Assembly (NCBI RefSeq): GCF_001949145.1
Contig: NW_019091428.1
Coordinates: 1,173,176-1,237,175, forward strand
Source of the DNA: Acanthaster planci
Lineage: Eukaryota; Echinodermata; Asteroidea; Valvatida; Acanthasteridae
Reading direction: 5' to 3'
Length of the DNA: 64,000 bases
The translations under genes were made by a program, and so were the position numbers. Shown piece after piece: positions 10,214 to 22,501 of the stretch. The notes beneath the pieces were generated by a model. The model did no database searches and was not told where the DNA came from. It saw only the letters and a list, made by a program, of their open reading frames with translations. The first letter of the stretch is position 1. Each line of letters begins with the position of its first letter.

Positions 10214-13200
10214 CTGTCGATGAGAAGGACAAAGTCTTCGGTTCAGTTGACGCCAGCCCCTAACTCCCCCCCTCCCCAAAACAAAATGCAAGCAGATTTC
10301 ATGGCTTTCTTCGATAACGTCGGTGCATTGAGCCCAGATGTCTCTTCACAAAATAAAGCCCATTACCGAAGAACTCCTTTCACATGCATCATCATCAGAT
10401 ATGCACATTTGAGAGGGGAGGGGTTCTCTTTAAAACGGAAAACCTTTCGTGATACTCAGTGATTTTGTGCAGACCTATCAGTAGAGCAATTCATACATAG
10501 ATTAAGCGATAACAAAAGTTAAAGATTCCACAGTGAATCTATGGCAAAATATAATGTACTGTATACACTGTACAGATTCCCTAGTAAAAATGAAAATGTG
10601 CCCGTAATAGGTAAACTTACCTCTGACGATAATCTAGATTTTCTGATTTTTTTTTGCAAGCTTCTCGGGCCCTTGATCTTTCTTTTCGCTCTGGCGTCCA
10701 TCTTTTCGTTTGCGTACGGTTTCGTCCTCATGAGGTAAAGTTTAGGCACAAAAAGCATAAACAGGGGTATGTAACCGCTGAATGTCCCCCCAATGGCAAG
10801 AATAAAAGCTTGGAGATGCTTCCCGCTTCCCACAGCAAGGTAAATCCCAAGCGTGGTCAACCAGATCATGATGTGGACAATGAAGGCGAAAAAGACGAAC
10901 TTGCCCTCTCTGAAGTTTTCCTCCTTATTCCTCGCTCTGTAGGCAAGGCACAGACCGGCCACGTCCAGCATGAGGCTGTACATGAAAGACAAAGTCAGGG
11001 CAAAAATCTCACCATCCTGGCAATCGACGTACACAAAACGCGCAGCTGTATCCGGTATTCTGGACGGCCTTGGGAGATCCACTGCAAACCAAATAGCAAC
11101 GAATACACAAAACAGAGCACAGGTGCCGGCTCCTAATAAGAACCTTGTCCAGTTCGTGACGAACCTTCGACCCTTTTTAGTGACGTAGGCCGTTAAAAAG
11201 AGCATACCTTGAAGGAGGGTTACGGGCAAGAGCTGCAGGCAGGCCTTGACGGCACAGACAACATCATCGGCACGTAGGAAGGGCAGCCAGGAGAACGCAA
11301 AACAGACGAGGGCGCAAAACAAGATAGCGTAGCTGTGTCCCGCGCACGCTCGCACCACTACCTGGGCGTGGCGCCGGCGCCTAAAGATGGCGCCCATGAT
11401 TACTGTGAGGAGTATCCCCGGGACGGAGAGGGTGATGAGGGCGATCCCGAGGGAACTGCTCGGCGTGAAGTAGTGATCCGGCAGCTTGTCGCAACCCGTC
11501 CGGTCCGCGTTGACAATCATCTCGCTGGAGCAATTGGAGCAGGTGAGGGCGTCCTCTCGGTCGCTGTAGAGATTTCCCTGGCAGGCCACGCACACCCAGC
11601 AGCACTCTGAGAGCCCCTTGGGAAGTTGGCGCTGCCCTGGCCGGCAGGAGGCACTACAAATGGATGACGGGATGGCTCCTCTGGAACAGGAGTCGTCGCT
11701 GTACCAGCTTATGTTGCCACCAACCGTTAATCCTTCTTTTTGATTCCACAGGCCAATTTCTTCTACTATCCTTTGACTTGCACACGTGGTCACAGGCTTC
11801 AGATTATACACATCGTAAAAGGCACCTGATTCCAGATTCCCTCCATCTGAGAATTCGATCCTGTAACCAGAGGTACCAACAAAACTGACGTTTTTCATCA
11901 AAGCCAAAATTTCATCGCTGTCAAGATATTTAGACGTCTTGCAGCCTCCCTCGTCGCAGTTTAAGGCCACGTGCAAAGCCATAGCGACCACTTCCACCGC
12001 ATCCAAGATGGTGGAGACAAACCTGCCCGCGAAAAAAGCATCACTCTCAGGTAAAGTCTCGTTCATGTTGCAAATTTTGCGGAACCTCGCAAAATCTCGC
12101 AAATGTTGTGGAATTTCAAGAAGGTGGCACTCCAAGGCTCGCTCCCAGTACTCCATGAGGAATGGGTCCTCGTATCCAGTGTCCACCAAGGGAGAGAGGC
12201 CGCGGAGAAACTCAAGAAAGCCGTCAACCTCTGTCGTGCTGTATCGGAGCCCAAGCATGCCCTGAGTGACTCTGGTGAGCCGGTCGTCGGCGGTGAGGGC
12301 TGGCGATGCGGTCCAGCCGTCCGTGCCGATCCACGTGTAACCGGTGGCGTTCTGCTCGGCGAAGACCTCCAGTAGCCTCAGCATGGGAGACTCGTTAGCG
12401 AAGGCCACTATCGCTTTCACTTTGGGGAAACCTCTAAATTCAAAACCAGAGTTTAATTGAAATGGTCAGAAATGCACAGAGAGGAGTTTTAAAAGCAAAA
12501 TTTTAAGGGGAAGCAAGATTTTATTGCAGAAAAAAATCATTTCAGACGGATGAACCCATAGCACAATCACTAGTCGTTGCACAAATTTATGTTGAAACGG
12601 CAAGACAAAAACTGGGGTTGCCAGGCATGATTCGTGCTACTTTTCGGTGCCACTGTAAACGTATTTCATTTTCCCTAAAAACGGTCACGTGATTTTTGAG
12701 TCGTAGGTAAGTCTTGATGAGGCAATCACTCACGATTGCTGACTTATGCATAACAACTCACAAACCTATGCTGTAAATGAATTACAATATGTTAAGTTGC
12801 TTCAATCGAAGTTTAATTCATCAAAGGTTTCCTTTAATTAAAATGTCATGCAAGATGCGAATCGTGTGGAGAACCTAATGGGATATCAGTTGTAACATGA
12901 TTGCAAACTTATGCACGAGGACACAACCCGCCCAAATAGAGGTGAATGAACAAAGTACGTAAATTTTACATTCAACAATCTGATTTCCATAAAATTACCT
13001 CAAATCGTTGACAATCTCACGGAAGTCCTCCGCAGTGCTGCTGCTGCCGATTTTACCCTCGTACGATACGCAGATGCCCTTCCTCGCTGCGAAATCCAGG
13101 AATCGCTTCTGCCCGTTCAGCCCGTAGGCCAGGTCGTCCGAGTAGATCGTGGCCACCACGGGCCAGCCGAAGTGGTGCACAATGTCGGCCAAGGCGGCCG

Positions 13201-16200
13201 CCTGATGGTTGTCGCCGGGAACTACTCGAGTGAAGTAGCTGAAACAGGGAGAAAAGGTCACTGAAAGACTGTATACGTTAGCCAAATGACTGGAATGCGC
13301 AAGGACTGGGATACACAAGACGGCAGAAAAGAAAAAGTCAGATATTCTTGACGGGATACAGAAGCCCCCTTTTAACTGTACTCTAAAACCTTCCCGGTCC
13401 CAATTGACCCCAATCGGGGTCGTGCACGGGGCTCGCCCCTTTTCCAGGTCCCTCGTTATGGGTCATTTTGACTCTTTCTCGGGTAAAGAAATGACCCTTT
13501 ATGGGTAACTAGGACCTAGAAAAGGTCCAATGACCCAGAAGAGAGTCGTTCTTTGGCCTTCAATGGGACCTGGATCCTGCTAAATCTGACCCGGGAGTAT
13601 TTATAAAGCTGCTTAGTACGAGGCAGTGCTAAGCGAATTCAAACTGGTTGGTTCAAAACATTTTACATGATACGATGTGAAAATGGGAAATCGTTTTTTC
13701 TTCTTCTCTAGTACTCTCTTAGTTTATTCCTAGTTTATTTGTTTTACTGACGAAAACAGTGGATCATACCGCCCGATCGTATCCAAAATTGTAAACAAAT
13801 CATCTAGTGTGAGACAAGGAAAACGTTCCCGATTGAACAATGGAATAGCACCGGTAGATATCTGTAGAAATGAAACGTATGTAATGTAATACTCAGACTT
13901 GTCCACCTAAATTTCAATTGAGACTTTATGGTGAGTATAATATTTATTGGCTTAGACCCCAACGGGTGCCCTGCACAAATAGGCCCCGTTGGCGGCGTTG
14001 CTCTCGCGTCCCTATAAAATAGTATATACCTGTAACGCGATTCGCTGAGGAGTTCGCTGGTGGCCGAGTAGATAATCTCCGGCAGCTTAAACAGCTGAAA
14101 CAGACTGGCCACCGACACTGCAGCGTTACTGGTAGCCGGGCCAACGACGGCTACCAGGTTTGTGGGCCTGCCCTCCTCGCTGACTGACTCGGAGCTGAAA
14201 CGATGTCATTCATCCACGTCAAAAAGGATCGTTTGTGAAACCGTCGGCATGGAAACAATTAAGGTACGGGTGGGGGAATACAATATTGTTACATTTCGTC
14301 TAGCCAGAGATGTTTTATAAATATCTCATAAATTTAAGTGCCCTTTCCATTGATGAGTGCGATTCAATTTTGAAACAAATATGGAAATGATTGGCAAATG
14401 TACCCGCAATCTTACCAACCCCGGTGAGCGAACTTGAAATAAGAAACGGCCTTTGGCGTTGGCACGGAATTTAAAGAATTTACAATGAGTGATAGTCAAC
14501 ACACAACATGCAGTGGCCCAAAGCAATCCATTAAAAACTCCTTGATCAAGGTACAAAAGTTGTTTCTTTTTAATTCACGGACAAGACCATCATGAAGAGT
14601 GAAATATATATTCGATAGTTTATTACCATGTTCCAAATTGAGTGACTTCTTTTTTCAAATTAATTTATTAAAACACAAATTTCAGGTAATAGAGTCGATC
14701 TTCTTTGTCGGGTACGGTAGTACAAATAAAAGCAGGCAGGTATGTGTCGAGCCATTTGTCTTCTATCAAGAAGACAACATTCGCTTGCTTCCGAAGCACA
14801 GCCTTAACTTCATCGTTCTAGTTCCACAACATTCGATTGCTTTGATCTGTACTTATAGCCTGGGACTCCTCAAAAATGCAAAAAAGGGACAAGGTGATTT
14901 AGGAGATATTAAGCTTCCCAGGGTGACGAGTTCGTTCCAGAAAAAACCTCGTATCTAGTTCGGAAAGGAATCGATTATTTACCCCAGACTCCATTGACAA
15001 AGTGACCTTTCCAAGAGAATAAGTCAGCACTGCGAATGCACATTGAAACACTCTGCATACTGGGCAGTGTTTGTACAGCTTGAGAGGAAGCAAGCCCAAG
15101 AAATGGAGTCTCCGAATAGCGGTTCTGTAGCAGCCTCCCAAGGGACGTCTAGAGGAATATTAAGGCAAACATCGTTTTCCCAAGCTGGCAAATATTTTTT
15201 ATTGCTCTCTCGTACACTCACTTGTTCAAGCAGGCGCCGGGACTGGTCGAGCTGGTTATGAAGTCTAAGGATGACCTCACGGCTACGTTGGGGTTGCCGC
15301 AGGTGTCCTTGATCTGGAATCCTGCCAACATGATGGGCCACATGCGGAAGTGGAAATGATCCAGAGAATGAGATAAAATTTTTAAAAAAATATAAATTGC
15401 AATTATTCACTAAGCTCGGCGAAATTTCTTCAATGTACCCATGATTCGGTGATCAGGTTTATAATATCCTTGCTCTATGGTTTATTAAATATCTGCACGA
15501 ATTTTAAATGACCTTGAGTGGCAAACTCAAGACAGTCATTTATGACGTTGCTAACAAAGAGGTTGATCGATCGAACGGCGTTGAGCGTAATAATAAGGTC
15601 TCTCTATCATTTCACGTTCTATCTTTAGATCTTTTGTCGTGCAAAAAGTCTTTTGTGAAATGTGACGGAGTGAAGACCGTACGGTTGGACTAATATCCCA
15701 GTGTGGAATTCATCCTTTCAGTTGACATATAAAGTTCAGAAGCACGGCATGACTGGTGAAAATGTCGACGCTAATGAAATGAGAAAAGACTGATAGTCCT
15801 GCGCGTCACAAAAGCATGATCGAACCCGCATGTGGCATGCCAACGGCAAAACAACTTATATTACAGCAGCCATTGTGTCATCTGATGTTCTCGCCACCAC
15901 CTGAGAATGAAGAGAAACTGCAACTGTAATTCCTGCATTTTAGACCTCAGGCGAAGTTATATAAATTGTCATGAGGGAAACGAGTTGTGGGTTTCCACAT
16001 TATTATTACATGTATGTAAGCAGGAGACATTTAAGTGCAAGAGAGAACACGACGAGTTGAACAGTTTTGATAAAAAAAGACTTCCATCCTGTTTTTTGGA
16101 GTTTGGGCAGGAGAGCAGCTTGAAGTTCCTTGAACGACCGCAACGGAATTCAACAAATATCTCCTTACCTCTCTTGTAAGTGCTGGAAAAGCACTTAGTG

Positions 16201-19200
16201 CCCGCAAATTGCCCGTCATGCCCCAGTGCGCATTTCGCGGTTATCTGAGGCGTCGATTAGGGATTTGCAATTTCCCGATTTCACGAAGTAACCGATATTT
16301 ATGGAGCGCGAAAAATGCCATCCCGATGCTTATCGCCCGGGAGAGTTAATCCTAGTCCTAAAACTGCACGAGAAAGACATTAAATAGCTAACATATCTTT
16401 TTACAGAGAGGCAAAAAACTTCATTCCCTGCTTCGAACGTGTCCGGGTCTTTCCAGGTCAATTTCATTCCTTTGAAGTTTGGCTCAGGACAACCGTTCTT
16501 ATTTTCAGACGAATTAGTTTGGAATTGGGAAGGGGAAAAAAAGATATTCCTCGGCCCGAACTCAAGAGTGGCAGTTTCGATATCCAGTGGTCTATATTGC
16601 ACAACTGGGTGGCTAGATCAGGTTGTGGCTTACGCGTATCCATTATTACATCAACGTATTGGGGTTGATGAATGACTATTTTGGAAGTCGGGTTCATTTC
16701 ATCCCAAGACTCCAGCTCCACATCGCTGAACACGGGATTGCGCCAGCAGCCTGCACAATATTAAAAGTCTCTCCAAACATGATTGTTTCAAGATCGGCAC
16801 TTGGAGCTTAAAGGCCTAAATAACCCCTGCTGCTCAGATTAATTTCCCTCGCTCGATCACGCTGTTTCGTTTTGATAGAAGCCAGCCCGGTCGCTATAGA
16901 TAGTCATGTAGTCGCTGGAGAAATTTTTCATCTGTTAGGGGCCAGTGGCACAAATTTTAGGATCCAAAGCCCCCCCCCTAACAATGGTGTGCTGGAGTCT
17001 CCACCGCCACGAATGCCGACCAAGCACGGTCGTCCATCTGTGCTATAGCCTCCGGGTTTCACTGTACGTGGTTCAGTGTCAGTGATATTTTACCAGACAC
17101 CGAAGCTGATTTATCAGTTTAAGCGATAATTGATCCCCTTTTCTGCGTAAAATCGAAATCTTTATAACTTGCTATTCTTTTGTTTATTATCGTTCGGATG
17201 AGACGGGAAGAAAACTTGGCTCTTGGGGTCATGTGCCGCGTTGCATTTCATAGCAACAAGTAAGAGCGTAAGGGAAACATTGCCCAATACAGGAAATAAA
17301 TGCAATTAAAAATTTACATCAGCTTAGAGTGGTGTTCGTTTGTAGTGGGAATCTCTCGTGGTTGAAATAAAGCCGCCGGAACGTGCCACGCCAGTGAGGA
17401 GGTAGAGAATAGATAGGTACTAAGCGTCGAGAGACATGACATGATTTTTTTTTATTGCTGTTATCGTGATGCGGTATTATAATTCATTACGATGCAGCCT
17501 CGTATGCTTATGACGTATCTTTGTGTTTACCGCAATGCATGGTGGGATGGAATGAGGTCATCATATTCCAAGAGTAGGGGAAATAGCAAATGTACGAGTT
17601 ACACTCGATTAAAGTGAAAGGCACAATCCTACCGTTTCTAGTTGTGGAAGATAATTTCCCGGGAGACTTAAAACTACGGTTAATCGTACTCTTATGATAG
17701 CAGCATATACACCGATGACTCCTATTCTATCCCACTGATGCATTTCGGTATTTGATAGGTCATCAGTGCACAGGGCTATTGCTTGTGTTCCCATATAATT
17801 TACAAAAGTCTATAGAATACTGCGCAGAATAGTTTGCTAGATAGATGGCGCTTTACAAGGCTTGTTATTATTATTGTGATGATGATTAGAGATCCTGATT
17901 GCAAGGGTGCCAACGTAGTTCAGCAACCACAGCTCAGATAAAGAACCCAAGTACCCGGCCTGGACAGCGACAGATAATACCGTGCTCAGGGAACAGACGG
18001 TTAAAGATGGGCTGATACAGGTAATAACCAGTATATAGATGTTTGTTAATGGGACAAGCTATTGATTATTCACACCAAAGTATTCGTTGTATGGAGGTTT
18101 TGCACGGCAGCCATCTTGAATGTCGGTGCTTTTGTTCCATATCAGTAGACCTTTTGTGAGTACCCTAAGGAACAAAGCATTGACCTGCAAGTTGGCAGCA
18201 GCCTGAAATCGTTATTAGCTCCAGCAACCAATCTGTAGTAAACAGTGGGATTAACTCACAGGGTTTGTGAACGGCCAATTCGCCTCACATGTCGCTGAAT
18301 TTCGTCTTCTTTTTGTCATCTTACTGGTTAAGTACAGTTAATTGATTGAGGCTGAATGAGGTACATCCAAATCAGCCCTTCCGAGTCTTTTAAATCTAAT
18401 TTCTGAAATGGACGAGGACGAAAAAGGTAGAACTTTGGACCCAGTTTGGATGCTTCCAAGTCGGCACTAATGAGACCACGAAGTCACGCATTATTTGCAT
18501 ACATAAGCCATTAGGCACTGTTGCAGTCAGCGTGGGTGCCATACTGACTAATAAAAGGTTGCCAAGTGCCTCCTGGAGAAGTCATTAACAACGCGTAGAC
18601 AAGAGTGAGCTCAGTTAGCATTTGAAAAGCGGCAAGGGATCAAGTGAAAGAAATGGACTCATCAAGGCGGCAGAGATATGATTGGCCAAACCAGTGACAA
18701 GTTAACACAGCTTAATAATTGTCTGCGACGAAAGTGTCTAGGTATCGGAGAGCAATCTTTCTAGAGCTCTCTATGGCATACATTGCGTATAAAGTTCTCC
18801 AGACTGTCGCCAATCCCTGTTAAATGGATGGTTTCTCACTGTAAGAACCTTCTGAACATCCTTGATAACCAGGGGACCAACCTGACACTGCACAAATGCC
18901 GAAGCTAGATTTCAAACCATCAGCGCACGAGCTACAGATTATCCAACGCTTGTTGGCTAATACACCAACTTCGTGTAATTTTCTGGTTCCCATGGCTCTA
19001 TTGCTACACCAAGTGACTGTCGTTGAAATTGAAATGACATAACACTATCATCAAACCAGATGAGTTCGCTGTGCTAGTCAGGTCCCTTGTATACTATGGG
19101 CTCTATTTAGTAACCGCATATTTTTACTACATTAGTAACCAACCACGCTTCACAATATTTTAAAGGACACAGGATTTCAAATTCTTAGAGGATCCTTTTC

Positions 19201-21036
19201 TAAATATGTTAACAAAATAGGCTGGCTTGCTCTCGTCCATCCAATGCATACGGTAATGCACGCAAATGCGTGGCTTTACACTGCAATATAAAACGGCAGT
19301 TTTTGAGAGAGTACAAAAAGTCCATATTTTTCTAGAGGCCAATTATAGATGAATCTCATTGTGCTCCCTTTGAAATTCCAAATGATGCGTAAAAATCACA
19401 CTCTTTGTCCATTCAAAAAAAAATTACTGAAAGCAACACAAGAACGCTCATAAAATAGCCAGGCACCTTGCCGTTCAAGAGTGCACAACGACTTGAAACA
19501 GAGTTGGGAAGCACGTCACTCGAATGACCATACAACTTCCAAAGAAGAGGTTCTGTGTGGCAGCCATCTTGCTATTTGCGTCAGAGCTGTTGGTCTGTAT
19601 GCACAAAAGGTGCACATCCCGTGGAGCAAAAGAAATAACTTGCAAGATGGCTGTCAAGCAAAGCCCCACAAGGCTTGGGAAGTCTTCAGGCTGGTTCACA
19701 CTTGGCGCCAAAGGGAACAGAAGCACGAACTTGTGACGTCAAATCCAATCTTTGCGCTGCGAATTCGCAAAGGTTAAACCACGGACCACTTACACAACAC
19801 ATCTTAACTCGAGATTATTTTTTTTGTTGCAAATCTCTCGCGGCGTCACATTTGGTTCGCTTTAACATTCGCCTGTAGTGTGAGCCGGCCTTTGATCTAT
19901 AGTACCAAGGTGAGCATGCCTCGTAGTTATATGGTAAGCGTGACCGCAGACGAGGCTACTGTCCGTTTTCATAATCGTGTCTTGTTAATGGCCACTTGTT
20001 TTTCTCCACCCACGCTTTCTAAAATGGGTAAGATGCACACATCAATGTCAGTGTCACTTATGAGAGAAATAAACGCTGTGAATGGAATTTAAACAGGAAA
20101 AATCGTCCGCTGATGAAAAGTCTTCACAGAAATTTGTGTAAACAGAATGTTAATAACGTAAATTGGGTTAAAAAGTTCCAGATTATTAGAGTTGGCCCGA
20201 ACAAAATTAATGAAAGGAGCGGTACCCGGGCCGGAGCTCTACCAATTACTAAACGACCCATAGCTCATGCTGATGGTTCCTCGAAACCTTGCAAACGTTG
20301 AAAACTTTAAAAACGCGCGAAACGACGAGAGCATGCAAAGGGCTGGTCTAGTGGTTAACTGGCCTTTGAGTAATTGGCTGCAAGCTCTACCTGCCACTGT
20401 CAAACTGCCTCTCATTTCATTCAGTGGGGTCTTGGTTTGTGGTTGGAGACTAGGATTGACATGGCAGGCTTTGAGTGAATACTTCGCAATACATGCAGCT
20501 TAGCAACCAACATGTTAACGACGCCCAAGAGCCTTCATTTCACCCTCTCACTCCCGAATAAAGCGAATATGTAATAGTCAACAAACCTGGCAAAGAGTAA
20601 TCATGTTTGACACACTAAATTCATTTTGTTATAGGACATACAGTGCATTTATGTACTTACCTAAAGTAACATTAGGCAGTAGGTCCTGCCTCACATTGAT
20701 GAGTTCGATGGCGTAGACCATAGCGTACATCCACTGCAGACCACGAGGGCTGATCTCTTGACACTCGCCGTCTTGCTCCGAGTGGATATCAAACAGTCCC
20801 CCGAGGATGAAGTCCCCCCGCCTGGTGAAGCTGGTCCGGGCCTCGTCCTGCACGCCGCCGGCACCATGGAAGGGCTGGGCGCCTCGCAGCGGACCCCCTG
20901 GCGTCGCGATCGCAGTCACATGATCAGCTCCATGGGCGGAAAGAAGAATGTGGAAACTCAGTGCAAAGAACGTGACCAGCACCGACACTGAAAACAGTCG
21001 AGGATGAGAGCGGCCCGTGTGATAGTTGAGATCCAT
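10073..21036 (-). CDS. Class C GPCR, calcium-sensing-receptor-like, multi-exon
   Basis: Predicted cell-surface, G-protein-coupled sensor of an amino acid or related ligand. Coding exons are 20661-21036, 15222-15321, 14030-14194, 12999-13238 and 10621-12433, plus a probable last exon 10073-10213. All have GT-AG borders and keep frame. Residues 1-36 form a signal peptide. The Venus-flytrap domain spans about 74-540, with LGGLFDIH at the start and GFQIKDTC, VVGPATSN and YSATS inside. A nine-cysteine NCD3G module lies at about 542-608, and seven membrane segments at about 622-856, ending in FVPKLY. S181, T204, D223, Y252 and D332 align with the five residues that hold the amino acid backbone in mGluR1. 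W102 replaces the mGluR glutamate-carboxylate arginine, as in CaSR-type receptors. The start ATG at 21036 precedes a clear signal peptide. Reading exon 5 through its end would instead stop at 10519 (931 residues); the spliced model gives 944. Confidence 0.88.
13430..13530. repeat. Imperfect inverted repeat rich in GGGTCA/TGACCC, in a GPCR intron
   Basis: The left arm (about 13438-13469, with CCAGGTCC and GGGTCATTTT) mirrors the right arm (about 13489-13525, with AAATGACCC and GGACCTAG). Additional GACCC/GGGTC words flank it out to 13600. It lies within the intron between GPCR exons 3 and 4. It looks like a small foldback or MITE-type insertion; no terminal duplication was identified. Confidence 0.45.
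17846..17888 (-). repeat. SINE-like fragment related to the copy at 5440
   Basis: GGCGCTTTACAAGG followed by a TTATTATTATT tract is the reverse-oriented end of the AAT-tract/GCGC repeat type. Only about 45 bases are recognisable. Confidence 0.4.
18102..18150 (+). repeat. Dispersed repeat sharing GCACGGCAGCCAT with 50769
   Basis: GCACGGCAGCCATCTT, then TTTGTTCCAT and AGTAGAC, appear here. The same words appear in the same order and similar spacing at 50769-50828, both on the plus strand. The family is not identified. Confidence 0.5.
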
Positions 21037-21187
21037 CTTGAAGCATGTTGGCCAACTCTCTTGAAAATTGAGTATGTTCCTTTCCTTTAATGCCGCTCCT
21101 CACAGCACAAGTACATAAAGCACCGGCACGGGCTAATTCTAACCCGACAAAATTCTGAAGGGTACTTCCTTCCTATTTCACTCTCGA

Positions 21188-21193
21188 TTTATA
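21188..21193 (-). promoter_or_regulatory. TATA-box candidate upstream of the GPCR
   Basis: TATAAA on the minus strand, about 155 bases before the GPCR start codon. Distance and orientation fit a core promoter, but no initiator or CpG context was verified. Confidence 0.3.
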
Positions 21194-21817
21194 ATGCTGT
21201 CGCTTGGGTAGCTCAACAAGTGAACGTGGTCGCACGACTCGTTCCATCAGCACCAATCATCTTTTGTTACGGCTGACATGCACTAAGTGCTTTCTTCGCC
21301 CGATTGTTCCTCGCGGAAGAGATGGAGCATAAATCAACTCACGCGCACGTAAAACGGCCTGGTCTACCTCGGGCTAATAAGGGACATCACTCGGTGAAGG
21401 AACGCGACCGTCCACCCTGACTCCTACGGGGAGACGTGGCTACCACTGAAGCTCGTCGGTCGCAAGTATTGCCCTTTCACGCGCAGAGTACCCGTTGAAA
21501 GTTGCTGCAGTTGCCAGTCGATGCGCGCGCTGATAACACGTGACGAGTCTATCATATATTAACCACGAAACTTGTCAACCATCAATCCACCTGTAGGGTA
21601 AAGCATGGGAAAATCACCGTGTCCTTGTTAAGTGGTACACGTACATATAATGAACGTCAAAAAATGTAGCTCAAAGTAAAAATTCAACTTAAAAGGATTA
21701 GATGGAGGCTATACTGTGCAATCAAAGGAGAAATTTCCGCAAGGGTAATGTTATTAGATTTATGCACGTGTATGAATGAGTCTCACGCTGAACACTTTTT
21801 TCCCCCTTTGACTTTAG

Positions 21818-21915
21818 GTAAAACAAAGGAGGCTTGTCTCATCTTCACCGCCTCCAACTGAGCTTGTGCTCTGCAAACTGACGTGTACTGGACGTGTGAC
21901 ATTTTGCCACCATGG
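21818..21915 (+). other. Possible 5' exon with start codon split by an intron (ATG G|GTGAGT)
   Basis: A pyrimidine-rich tract and TTTAG acceptor at 21801-21817 are followed by 97-98 bases ending in a perfect Kozak context, GCCACCATGG. The donor GTGAGT follows immediately at 21916. If read through, translation stops after two more codons, so the ATG only makes sense if spliced. This arrangement (5' UTR plus ATG G, phase 1) is common in housekeeping genes. The exon would be divergent from the GPCR about 0.8 kb away. No downstream coding exon was recognised in the following 15 kb. Confidence 0.3.
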
Positions 21916-22239
21916 GTGAGTAGGCTCCTGGCAGCGGCGCGCATGTCTCAGATCGGCGAACACTGACCAGACAGTGTTGTCGTTGCACTAAAATGGGTAA
22001 GGAGAATATGGGAAATCTGCAGGAGTCTCAAAGACTTAAGCCTGCATCCCTTTAACCAATGTCAACACCAAATCTGTCTTTAAATTTTGTTTAATGATTT
22101 TAAATATTTTGACATCAAGGTAAAAGATAGTTTCAACGATGTAATCGGGGGCTGTCAGGGAGTGAGTTATCAAAATAATGACCTGTTCATCTACAAAACT
22201 CTACAACACAGGTCTGTTAAATAAAATTCTTATTCTTAC

Positions 22240-22501
22240 AAATGGGTCATTAGGGAGACATTTTGTGGTAAATTTTTCGACCTTAAGGAGACATCGGTCA
22301 TTAGGGAGACATTTCAATGTCTCCTTAATGCCCCATCTACCAGAAGGAGACCGAATTTTATCGTCCAAATTTTAAGAGATGATAGATTAGGGTTTAAATT
22401 GACCACATACAAAGTTTGGCTCATTTCAGATTAGGGAATATTTAATTATGGGACAAAGTTTGTGTACGTTCTTACGGGAATGTCTCCCAAGTGACCCATT
22501 T
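22240..22501. mobile_element. MITE-like element with 23-bp terminal inverted repeats
   Basis: The ends at 22240-22262 and 22479-22501 are inverted copies of one another, with 2 mismatches in 23 bases; both contain AAATGGGTCA and GGGAGACATT. The 262-bp body has no coding capacity. It repeats the GGAGACAT word internally at 22281-22330, where TTAGGGAGACAT faces ATGTCTCCTTAA. A target duplication is not obvious. Size and structure fit a non-autonomous DNA transposon. Confidence 0.6.

Larger units (their letters stand above)
15322..20660. other. First intron of the GPCR (5.3 kb)
   Basis: The intron is bounded by GTAAGT at 20660 and AG at 15323-15322. It contains a 9-base C run at 16970-16978, a SINE-like fragment at 17846-17888 and a dispersed repeat at 18102-18150. 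Nothing else recognisable was found; open frames of 60-119 codons inside it look like chance. Confidence 0.6.

Noticed and set aside
11335-11610. Plus-strand frames opposite the GPCR
   Set aside because: Antisense shadows of the GC-rich seven-transmembrane exon.
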